From Scenedesmus sp. ARA3 (Eukaryota; Chlorophyta; Chlorophyceae; Sphaeropleales; Scenedesmaceae), in contig RWJK01001732.1 in the NCBI GenBank assembly GCA_004335835.1, positions 62,001-126,000 on the forward strand: a DNA stretch of 64,000 bases, read 5' to 3'. Under the pieces are notes generated by a model. That model was not told the DNA's origin. It did no database searches and saw only the letters and a list, made by a program, of their open reading frames with translations. Made by a program: the position numbers and the translations under genes. This document shows, one piece after another, positions 19,694 to 30,260 of the stretch; position 1 is the first letter of the stretch, and each line of letters starts with the position of its first letter.

Positions 19694-20495
19694 ATGGGAT
19701 TTGCAACAGACGTATTTGGCTTCCCGAGCGGGGGTGCCTACGTGAAGCAGCTCAAGCGGGCTCCACTGACATGGGTGGAGCGAGTCTTCAAGGTCCGCAC
19801 GTTTCAGGAGCAGGAAGACGATCGAAATGAGGTCGGAGAGATGAAGCGCTGCCTGGTGAGTGCGGCAGGGGCCCGCATGCTTAGTGTCAGGCTGCTGCTA
19901 CAGCAGTAGCAGTGTGGCACAGCTGCATGCAATGGCTGCTGTTTAGAGGGCCTGTTTGCATTCTTGCATGGTTGCAGAATTTCAGACATAGATTTACTGT
20001 GCCTTCCTTTGGTACTCAGCTGTACACAAGCATCAGGGAACCAAACACACACCATTGCTGCTGCTGCCAGGCTGGCAGCACCCGCAGCTACAGCCCTTGC
20101 AGGAATATCTTGAGATACGTCAGTCCAGTCATTGCTTGCGCCAGCACAGTATGTAAGAGAATTGTTATGCACTTGCAGCTTTCAAAACCCCTTCAACACA
20201 AAACAATGCTTGGAATGCTCAGCACTGAAGATCCTTGCACGCAGCTGGCTGCAAGTGTGGTGTAACAGCAGCAGGGGCCCCTGCCACCTGTGCAGCATCC
20301 AGTGCTGTGTATTGGGTTATACTGGCACGTTTGGAATGTGTTACTTCATGTCTTTTTCCTGCTATACTTGTGTTTCTGCCGCTGTGCAGGGCGCCTTTGA
20401 CCTGATCTGCATCGGCGTGGGCCTGATGCTGGGTGCCGGCGTGTTTGTAACAACGGGCGCAGTGGCGGCAAACGATGCCGGGTGAGCCAGGCTGG

Positions 20496-20566
<71 letters not shown>

Positions 20567-22387
20567 TGCTGTGCTGATGCGCATGTTGGTTCTGCAGCGG
20601 CTGTGGGCATGTGCTGCGAGCAGCACTGCATTACCGCTTCCCTGCTATGTTGTCAAAGGCGTTGCGCAAAGTGTCCTGCAAGCATGCCTGACATTGGCAT
20701 GTTGCGGCCAAGCCAAAGGAAATGGAAGCACCATGCTCTTCTGGATGTGTGCTGTGTTTGCTGCTCCACAGGCCTACCTCTCACCTTTCCTTTGCGTGCC
20801 GTTTTTCACCCGGGCTGTGCTCGGCCGCTGCCTTATCTCCGCAGCCCTTCTGCGATCGTCTCCTACCTGGCAGCAGGCTTCTCAGCATGCCTCTCCTCCC
20901 TCTACTGCGGCGAGTTCTCCGCCAACATGCTATGTTACCTGTACCATCGCCAACATCCGACCCGCTGCCTACCCCAACCCTGTTACTCCTTGTCCCGCAG
21001 GCCTGCTGTGATCATCTCCTAACTCGTGGCAGGCTTTTCTGCCTGCCTGCCCTCCCTGTGTTTTATGCCAAATTCTCCGCCAACATGCCGCCCACAAAAC
21101 AGCCATGCACTGCCACACATCGCCTTTCCTATTTGCGGATTGTCTTACTTTTTCTCCACTCAGGCTTTTCCACCTTCTCTGTTGCTTGCTGCAGCCCTGC
21201 TGTTATCATCTCCTACCTGGTGGCTGGCTTTTCCGCATGCCTGCCCTCCCTGTGCTACGCCGAGATCTCCGCCAGCATGCTATGATACCTGCACCATCGT
21301 CAACATGCCTTGCGAGGACTGTGCTGACCCGCCGCCTGCCCTGACATTTTACTCCTTGTCCCGCAGGCATGCCGTCATCATCTCCAATCTGGTGGCGGGC
21401 TTTTCTGCCTGCCTCTCCAGCCTCTGTTACGCCGAGTTCTGCGCCAACATGCCGCACACAAAACAGCCATCTACTGCCACAAAATGCCGCTCCTATCCGC
21501 GGCTTGCCTTTCTGTTTCCACTCAGGCTTGTGCCACCCGGGCCCCTCTCTTCATGCAGGCCTGCCGTGATCGTCTCCTACCTGGTTGCGGGCTTCTCCGC
21601 CTGCCTCTCCTCCCTGTGCTACGCCGAGTTCTCCGCCAACATGCCGCTCTCTGGTGGAGCCTACAGCTACATCTCTGCCGTGTTCGGTGAATTTCTGGCA
21701 TGGATCACAGTGGCCAATTTGATCCTGGAGTACATCCTCGCCAATGCAGCCGTCATACGCGGCTTCTCACCGTGAGTTTGCCATCATACTGTTACTTTTT
21801 GGCCTTAGTCTGCAATGGTTTGTTTGTTAAGTGGGAGGAGCCTACTCCTACATTCCTGCCGTCTTGTGTGAATTCCTGGCGTGGATCACAGTGGCGAATC
21901 TGATCCTCGAATACATCCTGGCCAATGCAGCCGTCATACGAGGCTTTTCACCGTGAATTTTTTCCATCATACTGTTACTCTTTGATTTTAGTTTGCACAG
22001 GTTTATTCACTGTTTAGTGGGCGGCGCATACTCCTACATCTCTGCCATGTTTGGCGAGTTCCTGCCCTTGATCACCGTGGCCAACCTGATCCTCAAAATA
22101 AATCCTGGCCAATGGGTGGTTGGGAAAGAGCATACTCCTGCATTTCTGCCATGTTTGGCATATTCCTTGCGTGGACAACAGTGGCCAACCTGACCCTGGA
22201 GTACAACTTCAGGCTGGCCAATGCGGCGGTCATATGAGGCTTCTCACCGTGCATCAGGGTGTGTTAGCAGAACACAGCCGTCCATTGTGCATGTGGCTGA
22301 TTTTTGTGTGTGTGCCGCGTTCAGCGAGTGGTGGTTTTGGAACATCTGCTGTCACCACCGCCTACAGCTACACGCCTATTGAAGTCA

Positions 22388-22423
<36 letters not shown>

Positions 22424-25400
22424 AAGTCAACGTTGCTGCTGACGTCAATGCTGCTGCTGCTTTTGCTGCTGCCCTTACTGCCGCTGCTGCTGCAGCTACT
22501 TTGCCATGCTGATCAACAAGGCGCCGGAGTCGCTGGTCACGGCAACAGCCAACTATACACTCGACTGGTGAGCAGCACACGCAGCCGCTATTACTGGCTT
22601 GAGGGGCTGTAGATGGTGTTGCAGATGTGTGTCTTTCGGACAGCAGTGGCAGGGGCCCAGGAGGAAACTGCAGGTGTTTTTTTGTGGGCAAGCAGCCGCA
22701 GCAGCACCGCAGCCACAGCAGTTTCAGATGTTCAAATGCGTTGTGCCGCACGTCAGTGTTTGGCTGGTGCCTGCTGCTGACGGCGATGCTGCTGCTTGGC
22801 ACAATAGAGTGGGTGATGCTCACGCACTACTGCTGGTGCTGCTGGTGCTGCTGCTGCCGCCGCAGGATTGCATTTGGCTGGCACCTGCTGCTGACAGTGT
22901 TGATGCTGATGCTGATGCTGATATCATTGCTGCCGCTGCTGCTGCCGCCGCAGGTTTGTGTTTGGCTGGTGCCTGCTGCTGACGGCGATGCTGCTGCTGC
23001 CCCTGCTGCTGCTGCTGCTGCCGCTGCTGCTGCTGCTGCTGCTGCTGCTGCCGCGGGTTTGCGTTTGGCTGGTGCCTGCTGCTGACGGTGATGCTGGTGC
23101 TGCTGCTGCTGCTGCTGCTGCTGCGTCTGCTGCTGCTGCTGCTGCCACTGCTGCTGCTGCTGCCGCTGCTGCTGCTGCTGCTGCTGCCGCTGCTGCCGCC
23201 GCCGCTGCTGCTGCCACAGGTTTGTGTTTGGCTGGTGCCTGCTGCTGACGGCGATGCTGCTGCTGCCGCTGCTGCTGCTGCTGCTGCTGCCGCAGGTTTG
23301 CGTTTGGCTGGTGCCTGCTGCTGACGGTGATGCTTGTGCTGGGCACAAAGGAGTCTGCCATGTTCAACCTAGTGGTGACCATCGTGCACATCATCCTCGT
23401 CGTGTTCATCATCATCGTGAGTGTTATGCAACATGTTACATTGTCATTTTGGGTTTGTTTCATGTTGATGTGTGTTGAATGTTGGTGCTGGGCACAAAGG
23501 AGTCTGCCATGTTCAACCTGGTCGTCACCATCGTGCACATCATCCTCGTCGTGTTCATCATCATCGTGAGTGTTATGTAACATGTCTCATTGTCATTTTG
23601 GGTTTGTTACATGTTGATGTGTGTTGATTGTTGGTGCTTTGCACAAAGGAGTCTGCCACGTTCAACCTAGTGGTGACCATTGTGCACATCATTTTGGTGG
23701 TCCTCATCATCATCGTGAGTGTTTTGTGACATGTTACATTGTCACTTTTTGTGTGTTACATCTGTTACACGCCTTTCATGCTGGTGCTGGGCACAAAGGA
23801 GTCTGTCATGTTCAACCTGGTGGTCACCATCGTGCACATCGTGCTGGTGGTCTTCATCATCATCGTGAGTGTTATGCAACATGCTACATTGTCACTTTCT
23901 TGTGTGTTACATCTGTTACATGCCTTTCATGCTGGTGCTGGGAACAGAAGTATCTGCCATGTTCAACCTGTTGATCACTATTGTGCACATCGTGGTGGTG
24001 GTCTTCATCATCGTGAGTGTTAAATAACATGTCACAATGTTACTTTGTGGCATGTATGTATGTGCTGCATGCTTTGCATGCTGGTGCTGGGAAGAATCTG
24101 CCATATCAACCTGGTGGTCACTATTGCGCACATTGTGGTGGTGGTGTTCATCATCATTGTGAGTGTTAATGTCATGTCACATTCTTGTTTTGTGGCATGT
24201 GTTTATGTGTTGCATGCGTTGCATGCTGGTGCTGGGAACAAAAGTGTCTGCCATGTTCAACCTGGTGGTTACTATTGTGCACGTCGTGGTGGTGGTGTTC
24301 ATAATCATCTTGAGTGTCATATGTTTGTCACATTGTTATCTTGTAGCGTGTGTTTATGTAACCATGTTACTAGACATGGCGTAACGGCCCTTGCTGCCTG
24401 CAGGCTGGCCTGGTCAAGTCAAAGCCCGCAGTCAACCTGCAGCCCTTCACTCTCCTCCCAGACACATACAAGCTCATCACAACTGCCATCAGCTGGTTTG
24501 TAACAGTATAACAACTTGTGCTGCCTGCAGGCCGGCCTGGTCAAGTCGAAGCCCGCTGACAACCTGCAGCCCTTCACTCTCCTGACAAAAACATCACAAC
24601 TGCTCATCACAACTGCCACCAGCTGGTTTGTAACGGTATAACAACTTGTGCTGCCTGCAGGCCGGCCTGGTCAAGTCGAAGCCCCTGGCGGCCGCCTAGA
24701 CACATACAAGCACTAGACAGCTGCCATCAGCTAATGTCAGGACATAACAACCAAGTAAAACCTAATGAACACAACTTGTGCTGCCTGCAGGCCGGCCTGA
24801 TCAAGTCAAAGCCCGCAGTCAACCTGCAGCCCTTCACCCCGCTCCTACATACAAGCACTAGACGACTGCCATCACATAATTCTGATACATTATAACAACC
24901 TAACAACAACCCTTGCTGCCTGCAGGCTGGTCTGGTCAAGTCAAAGCCCGCAGTCAACCTGCAGCCCTTCACTCCTTTCGGCGTGCGTGGCATCTTCAAC
25001 GGCGCCGCTATCGTGTTCTTTTCCTACATCGGTGAGCGCAGGCGTGTGCCTGTTGTTGTTTATGAGCTTGATTTTGATGGTGAGTGTGTCATCTAGACAT
25101 AACACGCGACAGCTATGAATACAATGCATCTTCAATGGCGCCGCCATCGTGTTCTTCTCTTACATCGGTGAGTGTGCACTTGGCTCAGTCTGCTGTTTTG
25201 CATGTTACTGTGTTGGTTTGTGCTGTCCTATTACATGGTGCGCGGCATCTTCAACGGCGCCGCCATCGTGTTCTTTTCCTACATCCGTGAGGCTGCACTT
25301 GGCTCAGTCTGTTGCTTTTCACGTTGCTGTTTTGGTTTGTTCTGTGCTCTGCGTGTGAGACATGGTGTGGGGCATCTTCTAAATGGTGTGGGGCATCTTC

Positions 25401-25794
25401 TAACGGCGCCGTCATCGCGTTCTTTTCCTACATCGGTGAGAGGGGTTGGAGCAACCTACGCCACCTGTTACATGTATGCTACTTTCACTTCAAATTGTGA
25501 GGTTTGCTTTGGAGCGCATATGTTGAGCGTCGTGTTCTTTTCCTACATCCGTGAGGCTGCACTTGGCTCAGTCACGTGTTTTTCATGTCACGGTGTTGGT
25601 TTGTTCTGTGCTCATAAATGGTGTGCGGCATCTTCAACGGCGCCGCCATCGTGTTCATTTCCTACATCGGTGAGCTGTTTGTGTGCAGCTCTTGGAGGTG
25701 TGCCACACTTGGTCTTGACTTTGATGGTCTGATCACGGAATTGAGCAAGACTGGCGGCCTGTGTGGCCTCCCGCACCACTCCACACCCTGCTTC

Positions 25795-25832
<38 letters not shown>

Positions 25833-25994
25833 ACCCCTTCAGGTTTCGACGCCGTGGCCACCTCTGCCGAAGAAGTGAAGAACCCCAAGCGTGACCTGCC
25901 CCTGGGCATTCTGGGCGCGCTGTGTGTGGTCACAATTTGCTACATCCTCATGTTCCTGGCCCTGGCCAGCATGAGCTCATCCATGGACCTAAAC

Positions 25995-26051
<57 letters not shown>

Positions 26052-26101
26052 NNNNNNNNNNNNNNNNNNNNNNNNNNNNNNNNNNNNNNNNNNNNNNNNN
26101 N

Positions 26102-26154
<53 letters not shown>

Positions 26155-27180
26155 AACCTGCAGGCTTTGACGCGGTGGCCACCTCTGCCGAAAAAGTGAA
26201 CAACCCTAAGCGCGACCTCCCCTTGAGCATCCTGGGCGCATATATGAATATAACCCCTGCTGCTGCTGCTGCCGCTGCTGCTGCTGCTGATCCTTGCAGG
26301 TTTCGACGCCGTGGCAACTTCAGCAGAGGAAGTGAAGAACCCCAAGCGCGACCTGCCTCTTGGAATTCTCGGCGCGCTGTGTGTTGTCACAATCTGCTAC
26401 ATCCTGATGTCCCTGGCCCTGGTCAGCATGGTGCCGATTTCAGCCCTGCAAGAGGCCGGTTCCTTTGCTGCTGCCTTCCAGTATGTGGGCATGGACTGGG
26501 CTCGATACATCGTGGCACTGGGTGCAGTGCTGGGCATCATCACAGGTAAAGAAGACGGTGCTGCAACTGATGGTGTACATGTTGATAGTGACGACTGCAT
26601 TCATGCAGTTGGTCATCCGATGAGAGACCCTTTGGCTGCACGTTTCGTCTGTCGTGGTCTGACAGGCGTACTTGTCGCACTTCGCTGCTGCTGCTGCTGC
26701 TTCGTCGCTGCACAGGCACCCTCGTTGGCATGTTTGCTGTCAGCCGCATCATCGCTGCTGTTGCGAGGCAGCACCTGCTGCCGCCGTTCCTGGCAAAAGT
26801 GCACAAGCGCTTCGGCACGCCTTACATCTCCACTGCACTGTCTGGAGTGGCGACTGCCGTGATTGCGCTGTTCACTTCGTTTGATGAGCTGCTCAACATG
26901 GTGAGTGGTCGACTGAAAGCGCAACTGCTGTTGCTGTTGCTGGAGCTTCTTGAGTTTCCTTTTGTGCTTGATTGTGTTTGATTTGTGGGTCCTGGTGTTG
27001 GGGATTTGCTGTTGCGAGGCAGCACCTGCTGCCGCCTTTCCTGGCAAAAGTGCACAAGCGCTTGGGCACCCCTTACATCTCAACAGCGCTGTCTGGAGTG
27101 GCGACTGCCGTGATTGCGCTGTTCACTTCGTTTGATGAACTGCTCAACATGGTGAGAGGCCAGCAGGGGTAGACTGTTGA

Positions 27181-27212
<32 letters not shown>

Positions 27213-27368
27213 AGCTGCTGCTGCTGCTGCCGCTTGACCGCTTTCAGGTGTCCAACTCAACGTTGTTTGCGTTCTGGATCGTGGCCTTGGCCCTCATGTG
27301 GAAGCGCTACTACACCCCTGGCTCTAACTCCATCTAAATCACATACATGCTGCTTCTGCTTCTGCTGC

Positions 27369-27462
<94 letters not shown>

Positions 27463-30260
27463 ATTTGGCCCAGGTGTCCATCTCCACACTTTTTGCGTTC
27501 TGGATTGTGGCCCTTGCCCTCATGTGGAAGCGCTACTATACTCCTGGCAACAAAGGAAAGAATGCGCTCATGGCAGGGCAGCTGCTGCTGCTGGTGGGCG
27601 CGGCACTGAGTGAGTGACGGCAGCACTGCTGCTGCTGCTGCTGCTGCTGTTGTTGTTGTTGGGGGGTGATGCCAGTGCAATGCATGGGAAGAATGCGCTG
27701 ATGGCCGGGCAGCTGCTGCTGCTGGTGGGCGCGGCACTGAGTGAGTGATGTGGGCCCTGCTGCTGCTGCTGCTGCTACTGATGCTGCAGTTGAAAGATGC
27801 AAAATTTGCTGCTGCATGTATTCCAATAGCAATGTATGCACCATGTGCCCTTACTCACGTTGGTCGGCTCACTGCTGTTGCGATGTACTAATTTACTGCT
27901 GAGCTGCTGCCCTATACTGCAGCCTTCACCATTGTGTACTGGGTGATGCCAGACAGCTACAACGGGATGACTGTTGCTGTGCTAATGTACACCTGTACTG
28001 CTTTGTTCTGCTGCTGTACTGCTGCTGTACTTCTTTCCTGTGCTGCAGCCTTCACCATTGTGTACTGGGTGATGCCAGACAGCTGCATCGAGATCATTGC
28101 TGCTGTTATAATGTACTGCCCTTGCTGTGTACTGCTGTGTACTGCTGCTGTACTGCTGTTGGGCTGCAGCCTTCACCATTGTGTACTGGGTGATGCCAGA
28201 CAGCTACATCGGGATGATTGTCGCTGCTGCCGTCTTTGTGCTGATGGCCTTCTCCCTCTTCTTCACCGGCCGCCAGGGACACAGGTGGGCAATGCCATGA
28301 TCATGTGATTTTGTAGTGGTGCATTTGCCGTAATATGATCACTTTCAAATGAAATGAAAGTAATCTAGACGTTTCTCTGAAAGCTCTGTTGCACGTATCC
28401 TGGTCTCAAGCTGTAGTTGAAAATTGTCAGGACTGCCCATGTTGCTGCTCGTATGGGTGCTGCACCATAACCTAACGATAACCAAACGTTAGGATAACGG
28501 GGTTATGCTAACGTTAGCACGAACGTGTGTTTCAGGTCCTCTAACGTTAGAGAAACATGTTACTTTCTCTCTAAAAATCAAACGCTAAGCGGCGCCTGGC
28601 CTGCCCCAAGCACATACAAATGCTTTACCTGTATTTATATCAGCATATAAGGCTCTTTGGCAGGGCAGCTAACCACCACACACCTCAGCATGACCGTGCT
28701 AATATGCCACTTCAGCACTGGATCAACGCTGGCAGCTGCAGTGAGTGATCACTGATGTGACCTTGTATTATCAATTCCTGTGCACATGAGCAGACAAGTG
28801 CACTAAACATGTTTGCAATTGTTGTAAGGGTGACTCAAAACTATTTCGTGGTACAAAAGTGGCCCTTGCAGGTCTTATGCTGGGAGCATCAATGCCAGCT
28901 AACGTCTAACTAACGAACGATAAGTAATTTCGTTAGAAATAACGTTAGAATAACGTTATCTGCAGGCTGGCCTCAGGTTAGAGGCACCCCTAGCTGCTCG
29001 CAAAAGACATGCCTGCAAGTTGCAACCCTGCTGCTGCTGCCGCAGGCCGTCCTCCTACAGTGTGCCTCTGTTTCCCTTCGTGCCAGCACTCGGTGTAACA
29101 CAAACAACTCAACTGTAACGAACGCCCCGTTGCTGCTGCTTCTGCTGCTGCTGCCACAGGCCCTCCTCCTACAGCGTGCCTCTCTTCCCCTTCGTGTTAA
29201 CACTCAGTGTGATACAAACAACTCAACTGTAACCAACGCCCTGTTGCTGCTGCTGCTGTCGCTGCTGCTGCTGCTGCTGCAGGCCATCTTCCTACAGCGT
29301 GCCTCTCTTCCCCTTTGTGCCAGCGCTCAGCGTGACACAAACAACTCAATTGTAACAGTTGCCCCGTTGCTGCTGCTGCTGCTGCTGCCACAGGCCTTCC
29401 TCCTACAGCGTCCCTCTGTTCCCCTTTGTGCCAGCACTCAGTGTGGGGCTCAACACCTTCCTGCTTGGGCAGCTGGACAGAGATGCATACATCCGCTTTG
29501 GCATATGGACAGTGGCTGTTACAGGTGTGTTTTTATGGTTTAGGCCATTGCATGGGGTTCAGTGTGTTTGCACATACTTGAGGGCAGGGTTTTTAGTGTT
29601 TGGGTGTCAACACGTTCCTGCTGGGCCAGCTAGACAGAGATGCATACATCCGCTTTGGCATTTGGACAGTGGCCGTCACAGGTGGGGTTTGTGGGAGAGG
29701 AGGGTTTTAGGGTTGGCTGGTACGTGGGGTTTAGGGTTTCAAGGCAAGTGGGGCTCAACATGTTCCTGCTTGGGCAGCTGGACAGAGATGCATACATCCG
29801 CTTTGGCATATGGACGGTGGCCGTCACAGGTGCGGTTTAGTCCGCTGGAGGGTTTGGGGGTTTGGCTGGCGAGGTATATGTAGGTCTAGGGTTGTGGGGC
29901 GTGTGGGGCTCAACACCCTTCTGCTAGGCCAGCTGGACAGAGATGCATACATCCGCTTTGGCATCTGGACAGTGGCCGTCACAGGTGCGGTTTAGTGTGG
30001 GCAGCAATGTACTGACTGCACAGTGCACATGCAGCTGCTGCCTTGCAAATGCTGCTGTTTTTATAAAAGCTATTGTCTCTGATGTGTGATGCGCTTGCCC
30101 CGCAGGCGTGTACATGGTATATGGCTCTCTGGCGGCACAGCAGAACCTGCAGCAGCACCGGCTGTTGCCAGCCAAGCAGGCGGTGGCAGCAGCACAGCAT
30201 GCAGCAGCAGCACTGGGGCCAGGTGCTCCATCACCTGCAGGCGACGTGCTGCGCAGCTGA
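19694..30260 (+). CDS. Cationic amino-acid transporter (CAT/SLC7-like, APC superfamily)
   Basis: Twelve exons keep one frame to TGA 30258-30260 (577 aa): 19694-19855, 20390-20481, 21559-21771, 22496-22567, 23296-23416, 24926-25031, 26300-26545, 26716-26900, 27474-27609, 28170-28284, 29394-29524 and 30106-30260. The soluble N-terminus is followed by GVGLMLGAGVFVTTGAVA (TM1), then SYLVAGFSACLSSLCYAEF, SGGAYSYISAVFGEFLAW, IFNGAAIVFFSYIGFDAVAT, SAEEVKNPKRDLP, ALGAVLGIITGTLVGM, SRIIAAVARQHLLPP and about 14 hydrophobic spans in all. These are CAT-subfamily hallmarks; CAT proteins are about 550-650 aa and move Arg, Lys or related amino acids across the plasma or vacuolar membrane. The 10.6-kb span for 1.7 kb of coding comes from arrays of exon-edge copies in its introns. 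The substrate cannot be told. Confidence 0.92.
20499..20565 (+). repeat. CAG tract just after the exon 2 donor (transporter)
   Basis: A (CAG/CAA)n run begins about 17 bases after the GTGAGC donor of exon 2. This is the CAG orientation within a sense intron, unlike the CTG tracts that precede acceptors in this gene. Confidence 0.85.
20838..21475 (+). repeat. Four upstream copies of the transporter exon 3 acceptor edge
   Basis: CAG followed by codons for (P)AVIISYLVAGFSACL...CYAEFSANM recurs at about 20842, 21001, 21196 and 21368. The real exon starts at 21559. The 21001 copy has TAA after IIS and a later frameshift. The others end where the real exon continues into PLSGGAYS. Confidence 0.88.
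21825..22255 (+). repeat. Three downstream copies of the transporter exon 3 donor edge
   Basis: Segments encoding GGAYSYI...FLAWITVANLILEYILANAAVIRGFSP recur at about 21834-21953, 22019-22112 and 22113-22248. The first keeps a GTGAAT donor and the last GTGCAT; the middle one is truncated at the join. All lie after the real exon end at 21771. Confidence 0.85.
22750..23290 (+). repeat. Five upstream copies of the transporter exon 5 acceptor edge with CTG tracts
   Basis: The segment TTTGGCTGGTGCCTGCTGCT, coding for FGWCLLLT, recurs at about 22758, 22870, 22958, 23063 and 23224 before the functional acceptor at 23296. Most are preceded by CCGCAG-type acceptors and followed by long CTG/CCG runs instead of the real exon's LVLGTKESA codons. 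Confidence 0.88.
23480..24335 (+). repeat. Six downstream copies of the transporter exon 5 donor edge
   Basis: Units of about 150 bases encoding LGTKESAMFNLVVTIVHI.. and ending at a donor start at about 23487, 23637, 23783, 23935, 24087 and 24236. The real edge is at 23416. The first five keep ATC|GTGAGTGTT-type donors; the last has TTGAGTGTC. Coding drift rises with distance from the exon (TKES to TEVS to TKVS). Confidence 0.92.
24400..24835 (+). repeat. Four upstream copies of the transporter exon 6 acceptor edge
   Basis: CTGCAG followed by codons for AGLVKSKPAVNLQPFT recurs at about 24405, 24531, 24662 and 24791, before the real exon at 24926. All are in the same orientation with a period of about 130 bases. 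The 24662 copy loses homology after VKSKP. Confidence 0.9.
25120..25675 (+). repeat. Downstream copies of the transporter exon 6 donor edge
   Basis: Segments encoding GIFNGAAIVFFSYIG or part of it, followed by GTGAG, recur at about 25124, 25243, 25390, 25530 and 25626. The real edge is at 25031. Several copies read ATCCGTGAG, where the real exon has ATCGGTGAG. Confidence 0.88.
25842..26260 (+). repeat. Two upstream copies of the transporter exon 7, around an assembly gap
   Basis: CAG plus codons for GFDAVATSAEEVKNPKRDLP recurs at 25842 and 26164; the functional copy starts at 26300. The first copy stays coding through CYILMFLALASM and then enters a CTG tract holding the gap. The second ends after SILGAY. 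Confidence 0.88.
26052..26101. other. Assembly gap (50 N) inside a CTG tract
   Basis: Fifty N bases interrupt a (CTG)n run at 25999-26152. The true tract length is unknown and may be much longer than shown. Confidence 0.99.
27005..27745 (+). repeat. Exon 8 and exon 9 edge copies (transporter)
   Basis: 27013-27151 repeats the last two thirds of exon 8 (VARQHLLPPFLAKVHKR to ELLNM) with a GTGAGA donor. 27248-27338 repeats the start of exon 9 (VSNSTLFAFWIVALALMWKR) and ends in TAA. 27687-27730 repeats the end of exon 9 with its GTGAGT donor. CTG runs at 27183-27230 and 27346-27462 precede the two exon 9 acceptors. Confidence 0.88.
27920..28090 (+). repeat. Two upstream copies of the transporter exon 10 acceptor edge
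   Basis: CTGCAG plus codons for FTIVYWVMPDSY or a close variant recurs at about 27921 and 28047 before the real exon at 28170. The period is about 123 bases. Confidence 0.9.
28470..28970. mobile_element. MITE-like insert bounded by TAACGTTA-rich ends, in transporter intron 10
   Basis: The left end (about 28468-28555) and right end (about 28903-28968) are dense in ATAACG/CTAACGTTAG palindromes in opposite arrangements. The roughly 350 bases between are AT-richer than the host DNA and non-coding. This resembles a non-autonomous DNA element with terminal inverted repeats. Exact ends and target-site duplication are not certain. Confidence 0.5.
29040..29345 (+). repeat. Three upstream copies of the transporter exon 11 acceptor edge
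   Basis: CAGGCC followed by codons for SSYSVPLFPFVPALS-like sequence recurs at about 29045, 29160 and 29283, before the real exon at 29394. Each is preceded by a short CTG run and followed by a shared spacer containing ACACAAACAACTCAA. Confidence 0.88.
29600..29995 (+). repeat. Three downstream copies of the transporter exon 11 donor edge
   Basis: Segments encoding NTFLLGQLDRDAYIRFGIWT and VAVTG with a GT donor recur at about 29607-29682, 29755-29831 and 29910-29985. The real edge is at 29524. The intervening spacers are G-rich and include TTTTAGGG and TTTAGGG words. Confidence 0.9.

Noticed and set aside
23327..24503. The donor-edge copies of transporter exon 5 as a family of small membrane-protein genes
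   Set aside because: Each unit has no start or stop of its own, ends at a splice donor and matches one exon, so they are exon-edge copies.
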